Part shown: in pieces, positions 50,983 to 59,995 of the stretch
Layout of the letters: every line of letters starts with the position of its first letter
Position numbering within the stretch: position 1 is the stretch's first letter
Notes under the pieces: generated by a model
Told to the model about the DNA's origin: nothing
The model's database searches: none
The model's input: the letters and a program-made list of their open reading frames with translations, nothing else
Program-made: the position numbers and the translations under genes
Assembly: GCA_965232895.1 (NCBI GenBank)
Contig: OZ247430.1
Coordinates: 806,001 to 870,000, forward strand
Source of the DNA: Bin87 sp965232895
GTDB taxonomy: Bacteria; Chloroflexota; Dehalococcoidia; Lucifugimonadales; UBA3495
Length of the DNA stretch: 64,000 nt
Direction of reading: 5' to 3'

Positions 50983-51453
50983 GTGGAAGTAGCAAAGGTG
51001 GCAGAGATACTGCTGGAACGCGGCGAGACCGTGTCCGTGGCCGAGGCCTGCACCAACGGCCTGCTCGGCTACACGCTGGGCACCATCCCGGGGGCGTCCC
51101 GCTTTTTCCCGGGCGGCGTCGTCGCCTACACCGGCGGGCTGAAGGAGAAGATCCTCGGCGTGCCCGACGAGCTCTATGAGACCGCCGGCAGCGTGAGCCG
51201 GGAAATGGCCATCGCCATGGCCCGCGGCGCCCTCGAACTCACCGGCACCGACTATGCCCTCTCGACCACCGGCGTCACCGGACCGGCCGCCGGCCGGAGT
51301 GGATTGCCCATCGGCACGTTCTGGATCGGCTTGGCCGTCAAGGACGGTGAGGACGCCGCCATCGAGATCCGCGTGGGCGGCAACCGCGACGCCACCAAGC
51401 ACGGCGCGGTGCAGGCCGCCATCGACCTGCTGGGACGGGAGCTGACCGGCTAG
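50983..51453 (+). CDS. CinA C-terminal (nicotinamide-nucleotide amidohydrolase-like) protein
   Basis: A 156-residue, stand-alone CinA C-terminal domain, the part that deamidates NMN to NaMN in pyridine nucleotide salvage. ARGALELTGTDYALSTTGVT, GPAAGRSGLPIGTFWIGLAV and SVSREMAIAMA match the family well. The usual AESCTGG opening reads AEACTNGLLG, so the Ser there is Ala, which could affect activity. GTG 50983 is the start, preceded by AGGAGGCAGCATC. Confidence 0.88.
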   Translation: MEVAKVAEILLERGETVSVAEACTNGLLGYTLGTIPGASRFFPGGVVAYTGGLKEKILGVPDELYETAGSVSREMAIAMARGALELTGTDYALSTTGVTGPAAGRSGLPIGTFWIGLAVKDGEDAAIEIRVGGNRDATKHGAVQAAIDLLGRELTG

Positions 51454-51484
51454 CGGGAGTCGAGCGTCTCGCGGGAAATACCTG

Positions 51485-51958
51485 ATGAGTTTCGCGCGGG
51501 CGCTCGGCGATGCCATCGTCAGTCCACCGGAGCGCCATTCCACCCGTTGGTGGGTATCCCGCATCGTACCCCCAACCGCGGCGACGGCAGAGTTTACAAT
51601 GGCGGTGGCCACTCTGCTCCGTCATACGGAACTGGGGCAACTGGGGCAGTTGTTGGCCGCCACCAATTTGCTGGATAAATACGTCAGCGTAACCCACGTC
51701 GATCCGGCAGTCACCCTCGCGATCCTGGCCATTACGCACATCGGAGGCAATCGCATTATGGCGCTACTGGAAATTTTGATGAGGCCGCTGCTCAACGCCC
51801 AACTGGAAGCCGGAATTGAGATCGGCAAGAAGGAGGGCAAGAAGGAATTTGAAGCCTGGAAAGAGCGTCAGCGTGCCGCCGGCGTCCAGTTTGTAGAGCA
51901 CGCTGAGCAACCCGAAGACCTACCGGAGCCGTCCGAACCCCCGGACAGCGATGCGTAG
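51485..51958 (+). CDS. Hypothetical protein with charged C-terminus
   Basis: A 157-residue protein of unknown function. Residues about 40-100 contain a helical, moderately hydrophobic stretch (LGQLGQLLAATNLLDKYVSV, GGNRIMALLEILMRPLLNAQ). The rest is polar, with repeated Glu/Lys (IEIGKKEGKKEFEAWKERQR) and a Pro/Glu-rich, probably disordered end. ATG 51485 is the first in-frame start, with no convincing ribosome binding site. A later ATG at 51599 (MAVATLLRH) is equally possible. Confidence 0.5.
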   Translation: MSFARALGDAIVSPPERHSTRWWVSRIVPPTAATAEFTMAVATLLRHTELGQLGQLLAATNLLDKYVSVTHVDPAVTLAILAITHIGGNRIMALLEILMRPLLNAQLEAGIEIGKKEGKKEFEAWKERQRAAGVQFVEHAEQPEDLPEPSEPPDSDA

Positions 51959-52006
51959 CGTGGGTTTCCCAAGTGGCTGTAAAACCATGAAGTTATCGGA
52001 GTAACC

Positions 52007-53017
52007 ATGAAATTCGGAGTTTCCCTTTCCGCCATTGCCCAGCAGCCGGCTGGCGCCGACATGCAGCAGGCCTTCGCCGACATCTGCGCCTACGTCGGCG
52101 CGGCGCGCGACTTGAGGTTCGACATGGTGTACCAGGGCCAGCACTACCTGACCGACCCCTACCAGCAGCTGCAGACGATGCCGCTGCTGGCCCGGATCTC
52201 GGCGGAGGCCCGGGGCATGGGCCTGGTGGCAACCATGCTGGTGCCCCTGCATCACCCGGTGGACCTGGCGGAACGGGTCGCCACCATGGACGTGATCACC
52301 GGCGGCAACTTCGTCTTGAGCGCCGCCCTGGGCTACCGCGACGAGGAATATGACAACTTCGGCGTGCCCCGCCGCACCCGGGTCAGCCGCTACCTGGAGT
52401 GCCTGGAGGCCATGCGCCTGCTGTGGTCCGGCGAGAAAGTGAACTACGAGGGCCAGTACTTCCGACTCCAGGATGCCCAACTGATGCTGCGCCCGGTGCA
52501 GCAGCCCCACCCGCCGGTGTGGGTGGCCGCCAACAGCGACGCCGCCATCACCCGCGCCGCTCGCATGGGCTACACCTGGTACGTGAACCCCCACGCCAAA
52601 TTTGACACCATCAGCCAGCAGGTCGAGATGTACCATGAGGCCGCCGGCGCCGCCAACTCGGGCGCGCCCGACCGCCTGCCCCTGGGCCGCGAAGTCTTCG
52701 TGGGCCGTACCCACGAGGAGGCCTTCGCCCACGCCGCGCCCTACCTGGGCGGCAAGTACGAGGCCTACGCCCAGTGGGGCCAGGACAAGGCCCTGCCCGG
52801 CGACGAGAACTTCCGCGAACCCTTCGAGGACCTGGCCCGCGACCGCTTCGTCATCGGCAGCCCCGACGAGGTGGTGGAAGAGCTATCCCGCTACCGCGCG
52901 CTGGGGATGTCCCACGGCTGCTTCCGCATGATGTGGCCCGGCATGCCTCTCGACGACGGCATCGCCAACCTCGAACTCTTCGCCGACCTCGTCGCCCCGC
53001 ACTTGCGGGAGGATTGA
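52007..53017 (+). CDS. LLM class flavin-dependent oxidoreductase
   Basis: A 336-residue member of the luciferase-like monooxygenase (bacterial luciferase/F420 or FMN) family. MKFGVSLSAIAQQPAGADMQ, DMVYQGQHYLTDPYQQLQTM, LVATMLVPLHHPVDLAERVA and GGNFVLSAALGYRDEEYDNF are typical. The substrate is unknown; many environmental Chloroflexota encode dozens of such enzymes. The start ATG 52007 has CGGAG 8 bp upstream. Confidence 0.94.
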   Translation: MKFGVSLSAIAQQPAGADMQQAFADICAYVGAARDLRFDMVYQGQHYLTDPYQQLQTMPLLARISAEARGMGLVATMLVPLHHPVDLAERVATMDVITGGNFVLSAALGYRDEEYDNFGVPRRTRVSRYLECLEAMRLLWSGEKVNYEGQYFRLQDAQLMLRPVQQPHPPVWVAANSDAAITRAARMGYTWYVNPHAKFDTISQQVEMYHEAAGAANSGAPDRLPLGREVFVGRTHEEAFAHAAPYLGGKYEAYAQWGQDKALPGDENFREPFEDLARDRFVIGSPDEVVEELSRYRALGMSHGCFRMMWPGMPLDDGIANLELFADLVAPHLRED

Positions 53018-53032
53018 ATAATTTGCGCCCAA

Positions 53033-53431
53033 TTATTGAACCGTACTCCAGAAGAACCGCATGAGCCAGGCGACGGTGACTACCGCAAGTGAAGACGCGA
53101 ACGCCTGAAACGTTGCCGCAATTACTCTTCCGAAGAGGATGTCATTTTGTTCCAAAAGTGCCATCATGGTCCCAACATAGCCGAAGATTGCTGCGACTAA
53201 TCCTGCAACCGGTATCAGACTATTTCGGTAACCCATCAGGCTTGGGAAGACCGCAGAGAACAAGATGCCCGCCGCAACCAATTGCAGGGCCGTCCCGAGG
53301 CCCTTGTCCAAGACAGGCTCCTCTGCGGATATCCCCGAGAAAATCAGCAAGCCAATGCCGATCAATGCCAATAAGACGACCCAAGTCCACCCTAACCAAC
53401 GCCAATCAAGGTTTTCCATTCCGAGACTCAC
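53033..53431 (-). CDS. Hypothetical four-helix membrane protein
   Basis: A 132-residue protein with four hydrophobic segments: VVLLALIGIGLLIFSGI, TALQLVAAGILFSAV, LIPVAGLVAAIFGYVGTMMA and FASSLAVVTVAWLMRFF. No family is recognised. It follows the 96-residue membrane protein at 53454 by 22 bp in the same direction, making a small two-gene unit. The start at 53431 or at the internal ATG 53419 (MENLDW) are both possible. Confidence 0.65.
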   Translation of the reverse strand: MSLGMENLDWRWLGWTWVVLLALIGIGLLIFSGISAEEPVLDKGLGTALQLVAAGILFSAVFPSLMGYRNSLIPVAGLVAAIFGYVGTMMALLEQNDILFGRVIAATFQAFASSLAVVTVAWLMRFFWSTVQ

Positions 53432-53453
53432 CTGGATACCCTAGACGAATATT

Positions 53454-53744
53454 TTATTCCTGTGGATCGGTACCTGACCACAAGGTCTTGATTCCCATTA
53501 CCATGAAAGCCAAAACTACGACACAGGAAAGCGGAAGCATTACGAATTTGGCTACTTTGTGCTCCCACGTCGCAACGAACGCTTCCTTGACCCCTGGAAC
53601 GAATTGAAAACCTAGCCATGCCAACAAAGCACCCAAACCAAGTGCCACGACAGGCAACAAAATTGCCGCGAAAACTTGGAGCCGATTTGGTCTGTTGAAG
53701 CTGATTGCTTTACCATCAGTCAGCCATGTCACTTTCCCCAGCAT
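53454..53744 (-). CDS. Hypothetical two-helix membrane protein
   Basis: A 96-residue protein with helices at about residues 25-48 (VFAAILLPVVALGLGALLAW then L) and 68-88 (FVMLPLSCVVVLAFMVMGIK). ATG 53744 has GGAGG 9 bp upstream. The frame continues upstream, but only as an antisense shadow of the penicillin acylase gene. Unknown function, likely expressed with the neighbouring membrane protein. Confidence 0.65.
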   Translation of the reverse strand: MLGKVTWLTDGKAISFNRPNRLQVFAAILLPVVALGLGALLAWLGFQFVPGVKEAFVATWEHKVAKFVMLPLSCVVVLAFMVMGIKTLWSGTDPQE

Positions 53745-53836
53745 ATCCAACCTCCAATCGTCGATCCAGGCACTTTCCCCGTTGCAAGTAATTATAGCGC
53801 GGTACGCCAAATCGCGAGAACTCAACTCGGTGCTCG

Positions 53837-56194
53837 CTACTCCGCCCGCAGCGTCTGTTCCGTCTCCGCGCCGGCCTTGATCCGCTCCCAGTCGTACAGC
53901 ATGGGCGCCATGCGCACCTTGCTCCACATCTTCGACTGGTCCGAGTAGTGCGGGCTGGCCGGGTGACCCGAGGCTCCAAGCGGCACCGCCCAGAGCGAGC
54001 GATTCCAGTCGGCCGGGTCGTAGGCATAGCGGAACACCGATAGCCCGCCCACCGTGGCCAGGTTGCCCGGCGCGTATGAGCCGGCCCAGGGCGTGTCGCC
54101 GTCGCCGCCGGTGGGGATTTCCGGAGGATCCAGCAGGTCACTCAACTCCGGCGTAGCCATCGATAGCGGATGCTGGGGCCGCGCCCGGTGCACCCGGTCC
54201 CACCGCCAGCCGGCGATGTCGGAACCCAACCTGGCGGTGAGCCTACGCACCGCCTCCTCCAGGGCCGTGGACAGCGCACCGTTCCAGTCCTCGCCCTCAG
54301 GCAGCAGATCTGTATCACCGCCAGCAATGGCATCGGTCATCAGGTTCTTGAACCGGTTGAGGAAGACGCCGCGCCCACGGTCGGCCGGCTGCCAACCCAT
54401 GGCCGCCAGGTCCTCGCCGATGTTGTGCTTCAGCAGACGCCACAGCAGGGCGTCCCGCATCGCGCTGTAGATTGTCGGCTCAACGGCGCCGGGATCAATG
54501 CTGCCGGACCAGTTCTGCAGCTTCGCCAGCGCCGCGGCCGTAGCGGGATCTGCCGGCGCCGGAACGGCGGCAAGCGCTGCGACGTAGGTTTTCGCCGGGA
54601 TGGACACACGCTCGGCATGGATGCGTCCCATGTCGTTGGCGGCTGCCCCGGATATGCTCTCCACGCCGTGGGCCACCCGCATGGCACGGTAGCCGGGCGC
54701 AAAGTCCATCGAGATGTAGTACGGATAGTCCGCGCCCACCGGTCGGTTGTTGGCCGTGACGACGTAGCCCGGCGCCGGATTGATGTAGCGCGGCATGTCC
54801 GCGAAGGGGATGCTGCCCTGCCACTCGTGTTCCCCGTCCCATCCGGGAACCGGGAGGGGAGCCGGCACGTCGCCCGGCCGGCGGGGAATCTCGCCCCGGC
54901 ACTGGTAGCCGATGTTGCCGTGCACGTCGGCCATCACGAAGTTGTTCACCGGGTCGACCCAGCCCTCCATGGCGTCGGCCAATTCGTTCACGCTGGTGGC
55001 TTCCAGCATGGCGGGCAGGATGTCCGTCCACGGGTCTCCCCCGTCGCCGGCCGTATACCGCAGGGACAATCCATAGCCCGACAGCGGGTCGCCGCCAACC
55101 ACCGGGCCGTGGTGGGTCGCCCAGGTGCGCAGGTGCACGTCGGCGCTGTCTTTGACCCTGATGACCTCGTCGCGAACGTCGGCGTTGTACCAGTCCTCCT
55201 GGTGCTGGTAGAGAGACGGATCGGCGTCGTTGAACAGCTCGATGTACAGGTCCTGGTAGTCGGCGGCGGTGTGGGTCACGCTCCAGGCGACCCATTGGTT
55301 GTGACCGAAGTGCGGGAAGCCGGGCACGCCGGCGAAGGAGTTGCCCACCACGTCGAAGGTGTCGCAGGCCAGGTGGTTCTGGTAATAGACGCTGGGCGTA
55401 TCCAGGCCCCGGTGGCTGTCGCCGGCCAGCAGCCCCTTGCCGGTGGCGGTGTGGTCCGGCCCGATGGCCCACGAGTTGGAGCCGCTGTCCATCTCGCCGA
55501 TGAGATTAAGGTTCGCGGCGTGTTCCAGCAACTGCTCCAGGCCGACATCCACCGCGCCGTCATAATCCGCGCCGGTGGGAATGATCACCGGCTGCCCCGG
55601 CGGGTAGGAAGGGAACAGCGCGGCGGCCCGCTCCGGGCCCAACGCCTTGACCAGCCGGGCGCGCCAGGCCTTGGTCTCGAACACGCCCATGAAGATGTGG
55701 CGCACCTTGTAGACGGCCAGGCTGTGCCACGGTTCCCACGGCTCGGGCTCGATGCCGGCGATTGCGTACTCGGCCGGCAGCGGCGCGTCGCTGTTGATGA
55801 AGGCGTTGACGCCGGCGGCGTAGGCTTCAAGCATGGTCCTGGCGCGAGGGCCGGCCGCCTCGCAATCGGCGCGTACCGCATCCTCGAGCCGGTGCCGGCG
55901 CATCTGCATGTCAGGGCCAACGGCGGACGCTCCGGCCGCCTCGGCCCAGCGGCCCACGGCCCGCAGACGATCAAACTCCATGGCCCACAGCCGGTCCTGC
56001 GCAGTGACGAAGCCCTGGGCGAACCAGGCGTCTTGCTCGTTGGCCGCGCGCACGTGGGGGATGCCCCACTGGTCGCGCCAGACCCGCACGTCGGCTTTCA
56101 GGCCAGGCAGGTGGAGCGCGCCGTCCAGGGGAGGCAACGCGGCTTTGAGATCGTGGGCAGTGATGGACGCGGGATTGGCGGCAGTGATCGTCAT
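53837..56194 (-). CDS. Penicillin acylase family protein
   Basis: A 785-residue N-terminal nucleophile hydrolase. The alpha part has VWRDQWGIPHVRAANEQDAW and the linker ends in GEMDSGSNSWAIGPDHTATG. The Ser in GSNSWAI is the expected new N-terminus of the beta chain after autocleavage. FPHFGHNQWVAWSVTHTAAD, WVDPVNNFVMADVHGNIGYQ and YVVTANNRPVGADYPYYISM follow. These match penicillin G acylase and AHL/aculeacin acylases; the amide substrate is unknown. A signal peptide is not obvious from ATG 56194, which is odd for a family that is usually exported. Confidence 0.93.
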   Translation of the reverse strand: MTITAANPASITAHDLKAALPPLDGALHLPGLKADVRVWRDQWGIPHVRAANEQDAWFAQGFVTAQDRLWAMEFDRLRAVGRWAEAAGASAVGPDMQMRRHRLEDAVRADCEAAGPRARTMLEAYAAGVNAFINSDAPLPAEYAIAGIEPEPWEPWHSLAVYKVRHIFMGVFETKAWRARLVKALGPERAAALFPSYPPGQPVIIPTGADYDGAVDVGLEQLLEHAANLNLIGEMDSGSNSWAIGPDHTATGKGLLAGDSHRGLDTPSVYYQNHLACDTFDVVGNSFAGVPGFPHFGHNQWVAWSVTHTAADYQDLYIELFNDADPSLYQHQEDWYNADVRDEVIRVKDSADVHLRTWATHHGPVVGGDPLSGYGLSLRYTAGDGGDPWTDILPAMLEATSVNELADAMEGWVDPVNNFVMADVHGNIGYQCRGEIPRRPGDVPAPLPVPGWDGEHEWQGSIPFADMPRYINPAPGYVVTANNRPVGADYPYYISMDFAPGYRAMRVAHGVESISGAAANDMGRIHAERVSIPAKTYVAALAAVPAPADPATAAALAKLQNWSGSIDPGAVEPTIYSAMRDALLWRLLKHNIGEDLAAMGWQPADRGRGVFLNRFKNLMTDAIAGGDTDLLPEGEDWNGALSTALEEAVRRLTARLGSDIAGWRWDRVHRARPQHPLSMATPELSDLLDPPEIPTGGDGDTPWAGSYAPGNLATVGGLSVFRYAYDPADWNRSLWAVPLGASGHPASPHYSDQSKMWSKVRMAPMLYDWERIKAGAETEQTLRAE

Positions 56195-56297
56195 GGCGGT
56201 CAACTCCAGAATTGGCTGGAGCCATATTACCGCACGACAGGCCGTCGGGGCAGTTGCCCCTTCGTCAATCGGCCAATACCGGCGCGAGAGCGACCGG

Positions 56298-57155
56298 TTA
56301 GCGGCGCGTCGACCCCTGTTCGGCGCGCGTCCCCTGCAACATCTCTCGCACTTCAAGCGCCGAGGGAGCGGCGGCTGGCTCTCCGGATGACTCGGTGTCC
56401 AATCGGGCCAGTTCGGCAGCGGCGGCATCGATACGCTCGCGGGCCAGCCGGCAGTATTCGTCGGACAGGTCGATACCCACGTACTGTCGCCCTTCCATCA
56501 GGGCGGCGATGGCCGTCGTTCCGCTGCCGATGAACGGGTCCAGCACCATCTCGGCGGTGGTTGCGGCGATGGCGCGCCGGGCCAACTCCACCGGGAACGA
56601 CGCGGGATGCGGGTTGCCCCGATCCTGGCGGATCTGCCACACGTCGCCGACGCCGCCGGCCTTGGGCGCCAGTTTGAACTCCGGATTGGCGACCAGATAG
56701 ATCACCTCGTAGGTGGGCAGGAAGTATCCGGGATTGTGGTTGAACCCGCCGGAGCGCTGCCAGATTATGATCTGCCGTACCGGGAAGCCCTCCATGATGT
56801 CGGCCCGGTCCTGCAGCAGACCGCGCTGCACGCGCCACTTGTGGTTGTAAAAGATCGCCCCGTCGGGAGTGAGCACCCGCAGCATCTCCCGCAGGCACTC
56901 GCGCTGCCATTCCACGTAGTCGTCGTGGGGCATGCTGTCGCCGTGCTCCGCGTATCCCCGCTGCAGCATCAGGGTGGCGCGGGACCACTTGCCACCGTTG
57001 CCGTTTTTCATCCCGTTGCCGCTGCTGTTGAGCAGGTTGTAGGGCGGCGAGGTGACCACAAGGTTCACCGACGCCGACGGCATCCGGCCCATGGCCGAAA
57101 GACAATCGTCGCAGTGAATTTGATTGAGCCAGGGTTCTATATTGGCGGGATTCAT
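56298..57155 (-). CDS. Site-specific DNA methyltransferase, orphan
   Basis: A 285-residue amino-methyltransferase. The catalytic motif TSPPYN (residues about 34-39) precedes the SAM-binding motif DPFIGSGTTAIAALMEGRQY (about 216-235), which is the beta-class order. TSPPY suggests N4-cytosine or N6-adenine methylation. No restriction endonuclease or specificity subunit is adjacent, so it is probably an orphan or phage-derived methylase. Start ATG 57155 follows no strong Shine-Dalgarno. It is followed by the penicillin acylase gene on the same strand. Confidence 0.93.
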   Translation of the reverse strand: MNPANIEPWLNQIHCDDCLSAMGRMPSASVNLVVTSPPYNLLNSSGNGMKNGNGGKWSRATLMLQRGYAEHGDSMPHDDYVEWQRECLREMLRVLTPDGAIFYNHKWRVQRGLLQDRADIMEGFPVRQIIIWQRSGGFNHNPGYFLPTYEVIYLVANPEFKLAPKAGGVGDVWQIRQDRGNPHPASFPVELARRAIAATTAEMVLDPFIGSGTTAIAALMEGRQYVGIDLSDEYCRLARERIDAAAAELARLDTESSGEPAAAPSALEVREMLQGTRAEQGSTRR

Positions 57156-57295
57156 AGAAAGTGTATAAAGCACGCCTATTGAACCCCAACCACCGCATGC
57201 GGCGCATAGTGAGGCCCCGGCAGGTTTCGGCATTTCTGCCCGCCGGCATGGGATGGCCTGAGCGACAACGCACCGGTAACCGTGCGGTGTTGGGA

Positions 57296-57324
57296 AAACA
57301 AAAAGGGCGGCGATGAAGCCGCCC
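57296..57324 (-). terminator. Rho-independent terminator after comB
   Basis: On the minus strand GGGCGGC, TTCATC and GCCGCCC form a perfect 7-bp stem followed by TTTTTGTTTT. It lies 34 bp past the comB stop. Confidence 0.88.
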
Positions 57325-57358
57325 AGTCACGGGATCAAAGCCTGCCACAGCCGTGGCC

Positions 57359-58063
57359 TCAACCGGTGCGCCGGGCCACCAGCAGGCCGTCCTCCCGGGT
57401 AACGCGCATGGCAAAGGGATAGCGGTCCACTTCCAGCGCGAGGCCCACGTCCCGAGGGTGGAACTGCGGCTGCGCCTCGTCAAAGAACTTCTGGGTCGCG
57501 CCACCCGCCATGATCAGCTTGCGCAGCGCTTCGGGGTCGGGGTTGCGGCCCTCCAGCCGGTTGCGCAGGTACATGGCGCAGTGCTCGTCCTCGTCGGCCC
57601 GGTTCACTCCCTGGTCCCCCATGGCCAGGATGGTGACCCGATCCGGCAGCGGGTCCTCCGCCAGCAGCGCCTGTGCGGTAGCGCCGGCCACCACGAACGA
57701 GGTCACATAGATCGGGTCGCAGCCGGCCGCGCCGGCCGCCGCCGTGCCCACCGTGCCGGCGCGGGTGGACTGCACGATGCTCTTGCCGGCGAAATCAACC
57801 GAGGATGCCTCATAAGGAGAGTTGCCGTAGTCAAACCCCTCGGGCCGGCGGCCTTCCACCTCACCCATCAGGATGTCGGCGATGGCCGGATTGTTTCGGC
57901 GGATCTCCAGCGCCTCCTCAACCTCGGCCACCAGGGTGATGCGTTCCGCGCCCCGGTCGAAGGCGATGGCCGCCGTGGTGAAGGCGCGGAACACGTCGAT
58001 CACCAGGGCCGCGCCCGTAGCCTCGCTTGCGTCTCGTGACAAACTCCCGATGCGAATTTCCAT
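57359..58063 (-). CDS. comB: 2-phosphosulfolactate phosphatase (ComB family)
   Basis: A 234-residue protein of the ComB family. VIDVFRAFTTAAIAFDRGAE, GFDYGNSPYEASSVDFAGKS, QSTRAGTVGTAAAGAA and ILAMGDQGVNRADEDEHCAM are the conserved blocks, including the Asp and Arg residues that bind phosphate and metal. In methanogens the enzyme makes sulfolactate for coenzyme M; in bacteria that lack coenzyme M its role is not known. A strong terminator follows. A palindromic repeat lies just upstream. Confidence 0.92.
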   Translation of the reverse strand: MEIRIGSLSRDASEATGAALVIDVFRAFTTAAIAFDRGAERITLVAEVEEALEIRRNNPAIADILMGEVEGRRPEGFDYGNSPYEASSVDFAGKSIVQSTRAGTVGTAAAGAAGCDPIYVTSFVVAGATAQALLAEDPLPDRVTILAMGDQGVNRADEDEHCAMYLRNRLEGRNPDPEALRKLIMAGGATQKFFDEAQPQFHPRDVGLALEVDRYPFAMRVTREDGLLVARRTG

Positions 58064-58081
58064 GTTTATATCTCTTCATCC

Positions 58082-58166
58082 TGCATGGATGAACAGGATG
58101 TCCGGGATTTGGGCCGCAGCCGCAATGGAATCCATATCAATCCTGCGAATCCTGTACATCCATGCC
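58082..58166. repeat. Imperfect palindromic repeat element
   Basis: The arms, 58082-58109 and 58139-58166, are inverted copies of each other matching at about 22 of 28 positions (core CATGGATG, ACAGGAT and GGATT on the left). The hairpin-forming 85 bp lie between comB and the NHL gene and encode nothing. Confidence 0.65.
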
Positions 58167-58174
58167 ATATTGGA

Positions 58175-59122
58175 TCAGGCGGTTTTCACCAGTTTTTGGA
58201 GGGAACGAACCTCGCGCGGCGGGTCCAGGTGCTGCCCGGTGTGGGTCCAGGAGACCTCGCCCACGTAGATGTTGCCCACGGAGTCCAGGCACACCCCGTG
58301 CGGCGCGATGAACTGGCCGGGCGCTTCGCCTTCAGGGCCGTCGCCCACCCTGGCCTGCTGCCGGCCCTCGGTATCATAGACACTGACCCTGGGGCCAAGG
58401 CCAGTGGCCTGGGAGTTGGGACCGATGGCCGAACCCAGCTCGCCGATGTACACCAGGCCGGCGTCCTGATCAATGTACAGGCCGCAGGGACGGGACATGT
58501 CGTTCCACTGTCCCATGAACCTGCCGTCCGGATTGAACACCTGCACCCGGTGATTCTCCCGGTCGGCCAGGTACACCAACCCGTCGCGGTCGGTACAGAT
58601 GTTGTGGGCAATGTTGAACTGACCCGGGCCGTTCCCGGACTTGCCCCAGGAGAAGATCAGGCGTCCGTCGGGACTATACTTGTGGATCCGGGCATTGCCA
58701 TAGCCGTCGGACACGTAGAAATCGCCGTTGCGGGGATCAATTGCCACGTGCGTGCAGCGGTTGAAGGGATCGCCGGACATGAAGGCCGCCGGGTGTCCGC
58801 TGGTGCCCAGGGTCAGCAGGATCTCGCCTTCCAGGGTGCACTTGCGCACGGTGTGGTCGCCGTCGTCGGTCAGGAACATGGTCCCGTCTGGGGCCATGGT
58901 GACGCCGTGGGCCCTTGGGAACACTCCTTCTCCCCAGGATTGGATGAAGTTGCCGTCCTTGTCGAACACAATCATGGGATGCTCCCCGCGGTTGAAAGCG
59001 TAAACGTTGTCGTCGGCGTCGCAGCCCACGGCAGCCACTTCTCTGAACGCGTAGCCGGCGGGCAGCTGCCCCCAACCCTCCTGCACCTCGTAGGTGAACT
59101 GGCCCTCTCCAATAGTTACCAT
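58175..59122 (-). CDS. NHL-repeat beta-propeller protein
   Basis: A 315-residue NHL-repeat protein, paralogous to 37320-38195. Blades contain GDHTVRKCTLEGEILLTLGT, GDFYVSDGYGNARIHKYSPD, GLVYLADRENHRVQVFNPDG and SVGNIYVGEVSWTHTGQHLD. It begins MVTIGEGQFTYEVQEGWGQL. Both share the same repeat number and N-terminus. No signal peptide is seen, so it may be cytoplasmic or rely on another export route. The GAGGGAC site precedes ATG 59122. It is divergent from the chlorite-dismutase-like gene. Confidence 0.88.
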   Translation of the reverse strand: MVTIGEGQFTYEVQEGWGQLPAGYAFREVAAVGCDADDNVYAFNRGEHPMIVFDKDGNFIQSWGEGVFPRAHGVTMAPDGTMFLTDDGDHTVRKCTLEGEILLTLGTSGHPAAFMSGDPFNRCTHVAIDPRNGDFYVSDGYGNARIHKYSPDGRLIFSWGKSGNGPGQFNIAHNICTDRDGLVYLADRENHRVQVFNPDGRFMGQWNDMSRPCGLYIDQDAGLVYIGELGSAIGPNSQATGLGPRVSVYDTEGRQQARVGDGPEGEAPGQFIAPHGVCLDSVGNIYVGEVSWTHTGQHLDPPREVRSLQKLVKTA

Positions 59123-59221
59123 CGGTGTCCCTCCTGTGATGGCGGCGACACTTGCCGGCGTCGCACGCGACGGTGATTGTAACCCATCCGGCGCGGCGAC
59201 AACCCGACCGTTGGGGGCCGA

Positions 59222-59230
59222 TGCTACAAT
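59222..59230 (+). promoter_or_regulatory. Probable extended -10 promoter of the heme-protein gene
   Basis: TGCTACAAT (TACAAT at 59225-59230) lies 40 bp before the start at 59270. The same TGCTACAAT form stands before the BtuF-like gene at about 30234-30242. Confidence 0.5.
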
Positions 59231-59269
59231 GGGCCATCACGACCCCAGTCCAACGCAAGGAGACCCCCG

Positions 59270-59983
59270 ATGGCTGATCCGCGACGCGATTTCGTCAAGT
59301 ACACGTTCTTCAAGGTGCAGCCCGAGTGGCGACGCCTGCCCGCCGCCGAACGCGAGACCGCCAAGGATGAGTTCGCCGCGGTGGCCGCCGAGCACTCCGA
59401 CCGGGTTGCCCTGAACACCTACACTCTGGTGGGCGCGCGCGGCGACACCGATTTCATGCTGTGGGGCGTGTGTCCCGAACTGGAACCCATCAACGAGATG
59501 GCGGCGCGACTCAACGGGACCCGCCTCGGCGGCTACCTGGAAACGCCGCACTCGTACCTCGGCATGACCCGCCGCTCGCCCTACATCGACGACCACCAGC
59601 ACGAGGGGCAGGAAGGGTCGGGAGATTCGGCGTCCATGCGCCCGTCCTCCATGCGGATGATTGGCCGGCGCTACCTCTTCATGTACCCCTTCTGGAAGAC
59701 CCACGACTGGTACCAGCTGCCTAAGGACACGCGCCAGGAGATGATGAACGAGCACTTCGTCATCGGCCACAAGTATCCCCAGGTCAAGATCTCGACAGCC
59801 TATTCATTCGGGCTGGACGACCCCGAGTTCATCCTCGGCTTCGAGACCGACGAGCCCGGCGCCTTCCTGGACCTGGTTATGGACCTCCGCGAGTCCAAGG
59901 CCCGCCCCTACACCCTGAAGGACACCCCCATCTTCTCCTGCATCAACCGCCCGCTGCGCGACTGCCTGGACGACGCGGCGTAA
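59270..59983 (+). CDS. Chlorite dismutase/HemQ-family heme protein
   Basis: A 237-residue protein of the chlorite dismutase superfamily, most like coproheme decarboxylase HemQ/ChdC. VKYTFFKVQPEWRRLPAAER, SYLGMTRRSPY, RYLFMYPFWKTHDWYQLP and MNEHFVIGHKYPQVKISTAY followed by SFGLDDPEFIL match the family, with the conserved His region before HKYPQV as the probable heme contact. It likely completes heme b from coproheme, as in actinobacteria and firmicutes. It is followed 12 bp on by two Uma2 genes, probably an operon. Confidence 0.9.
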   Translation: MADPRRDFVKYTFFKVQPEWRRLPAAERETAKDEFAAVAAEHSDRVALNTYTLVGARGDTDFMLWGVCPELEPINEMAARLNGTRLGGYLETPHSYLGMTRRSPYIDDHQHEGQEGSGDSASMRPSSMRMIGRRYLFMYPFWKTHDWYQLPKDTRQEMMNEHFVIGHKYPQVKISTAYSFGLDDPEFILGFETDEPGAFLDLVMDLRESKARPYTLKDTPIFSCINRPLRDCLDDAA

Positions 59984-59995
59984 GGAGGCGACACG

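Noticed and set aside
54170..56533. A 787-residue open frame on the plus strand
   Set aside because: It is antisense to the well-supported penicillin acylase gene, has no recognisable domain and is a GC-rich shadow frame.
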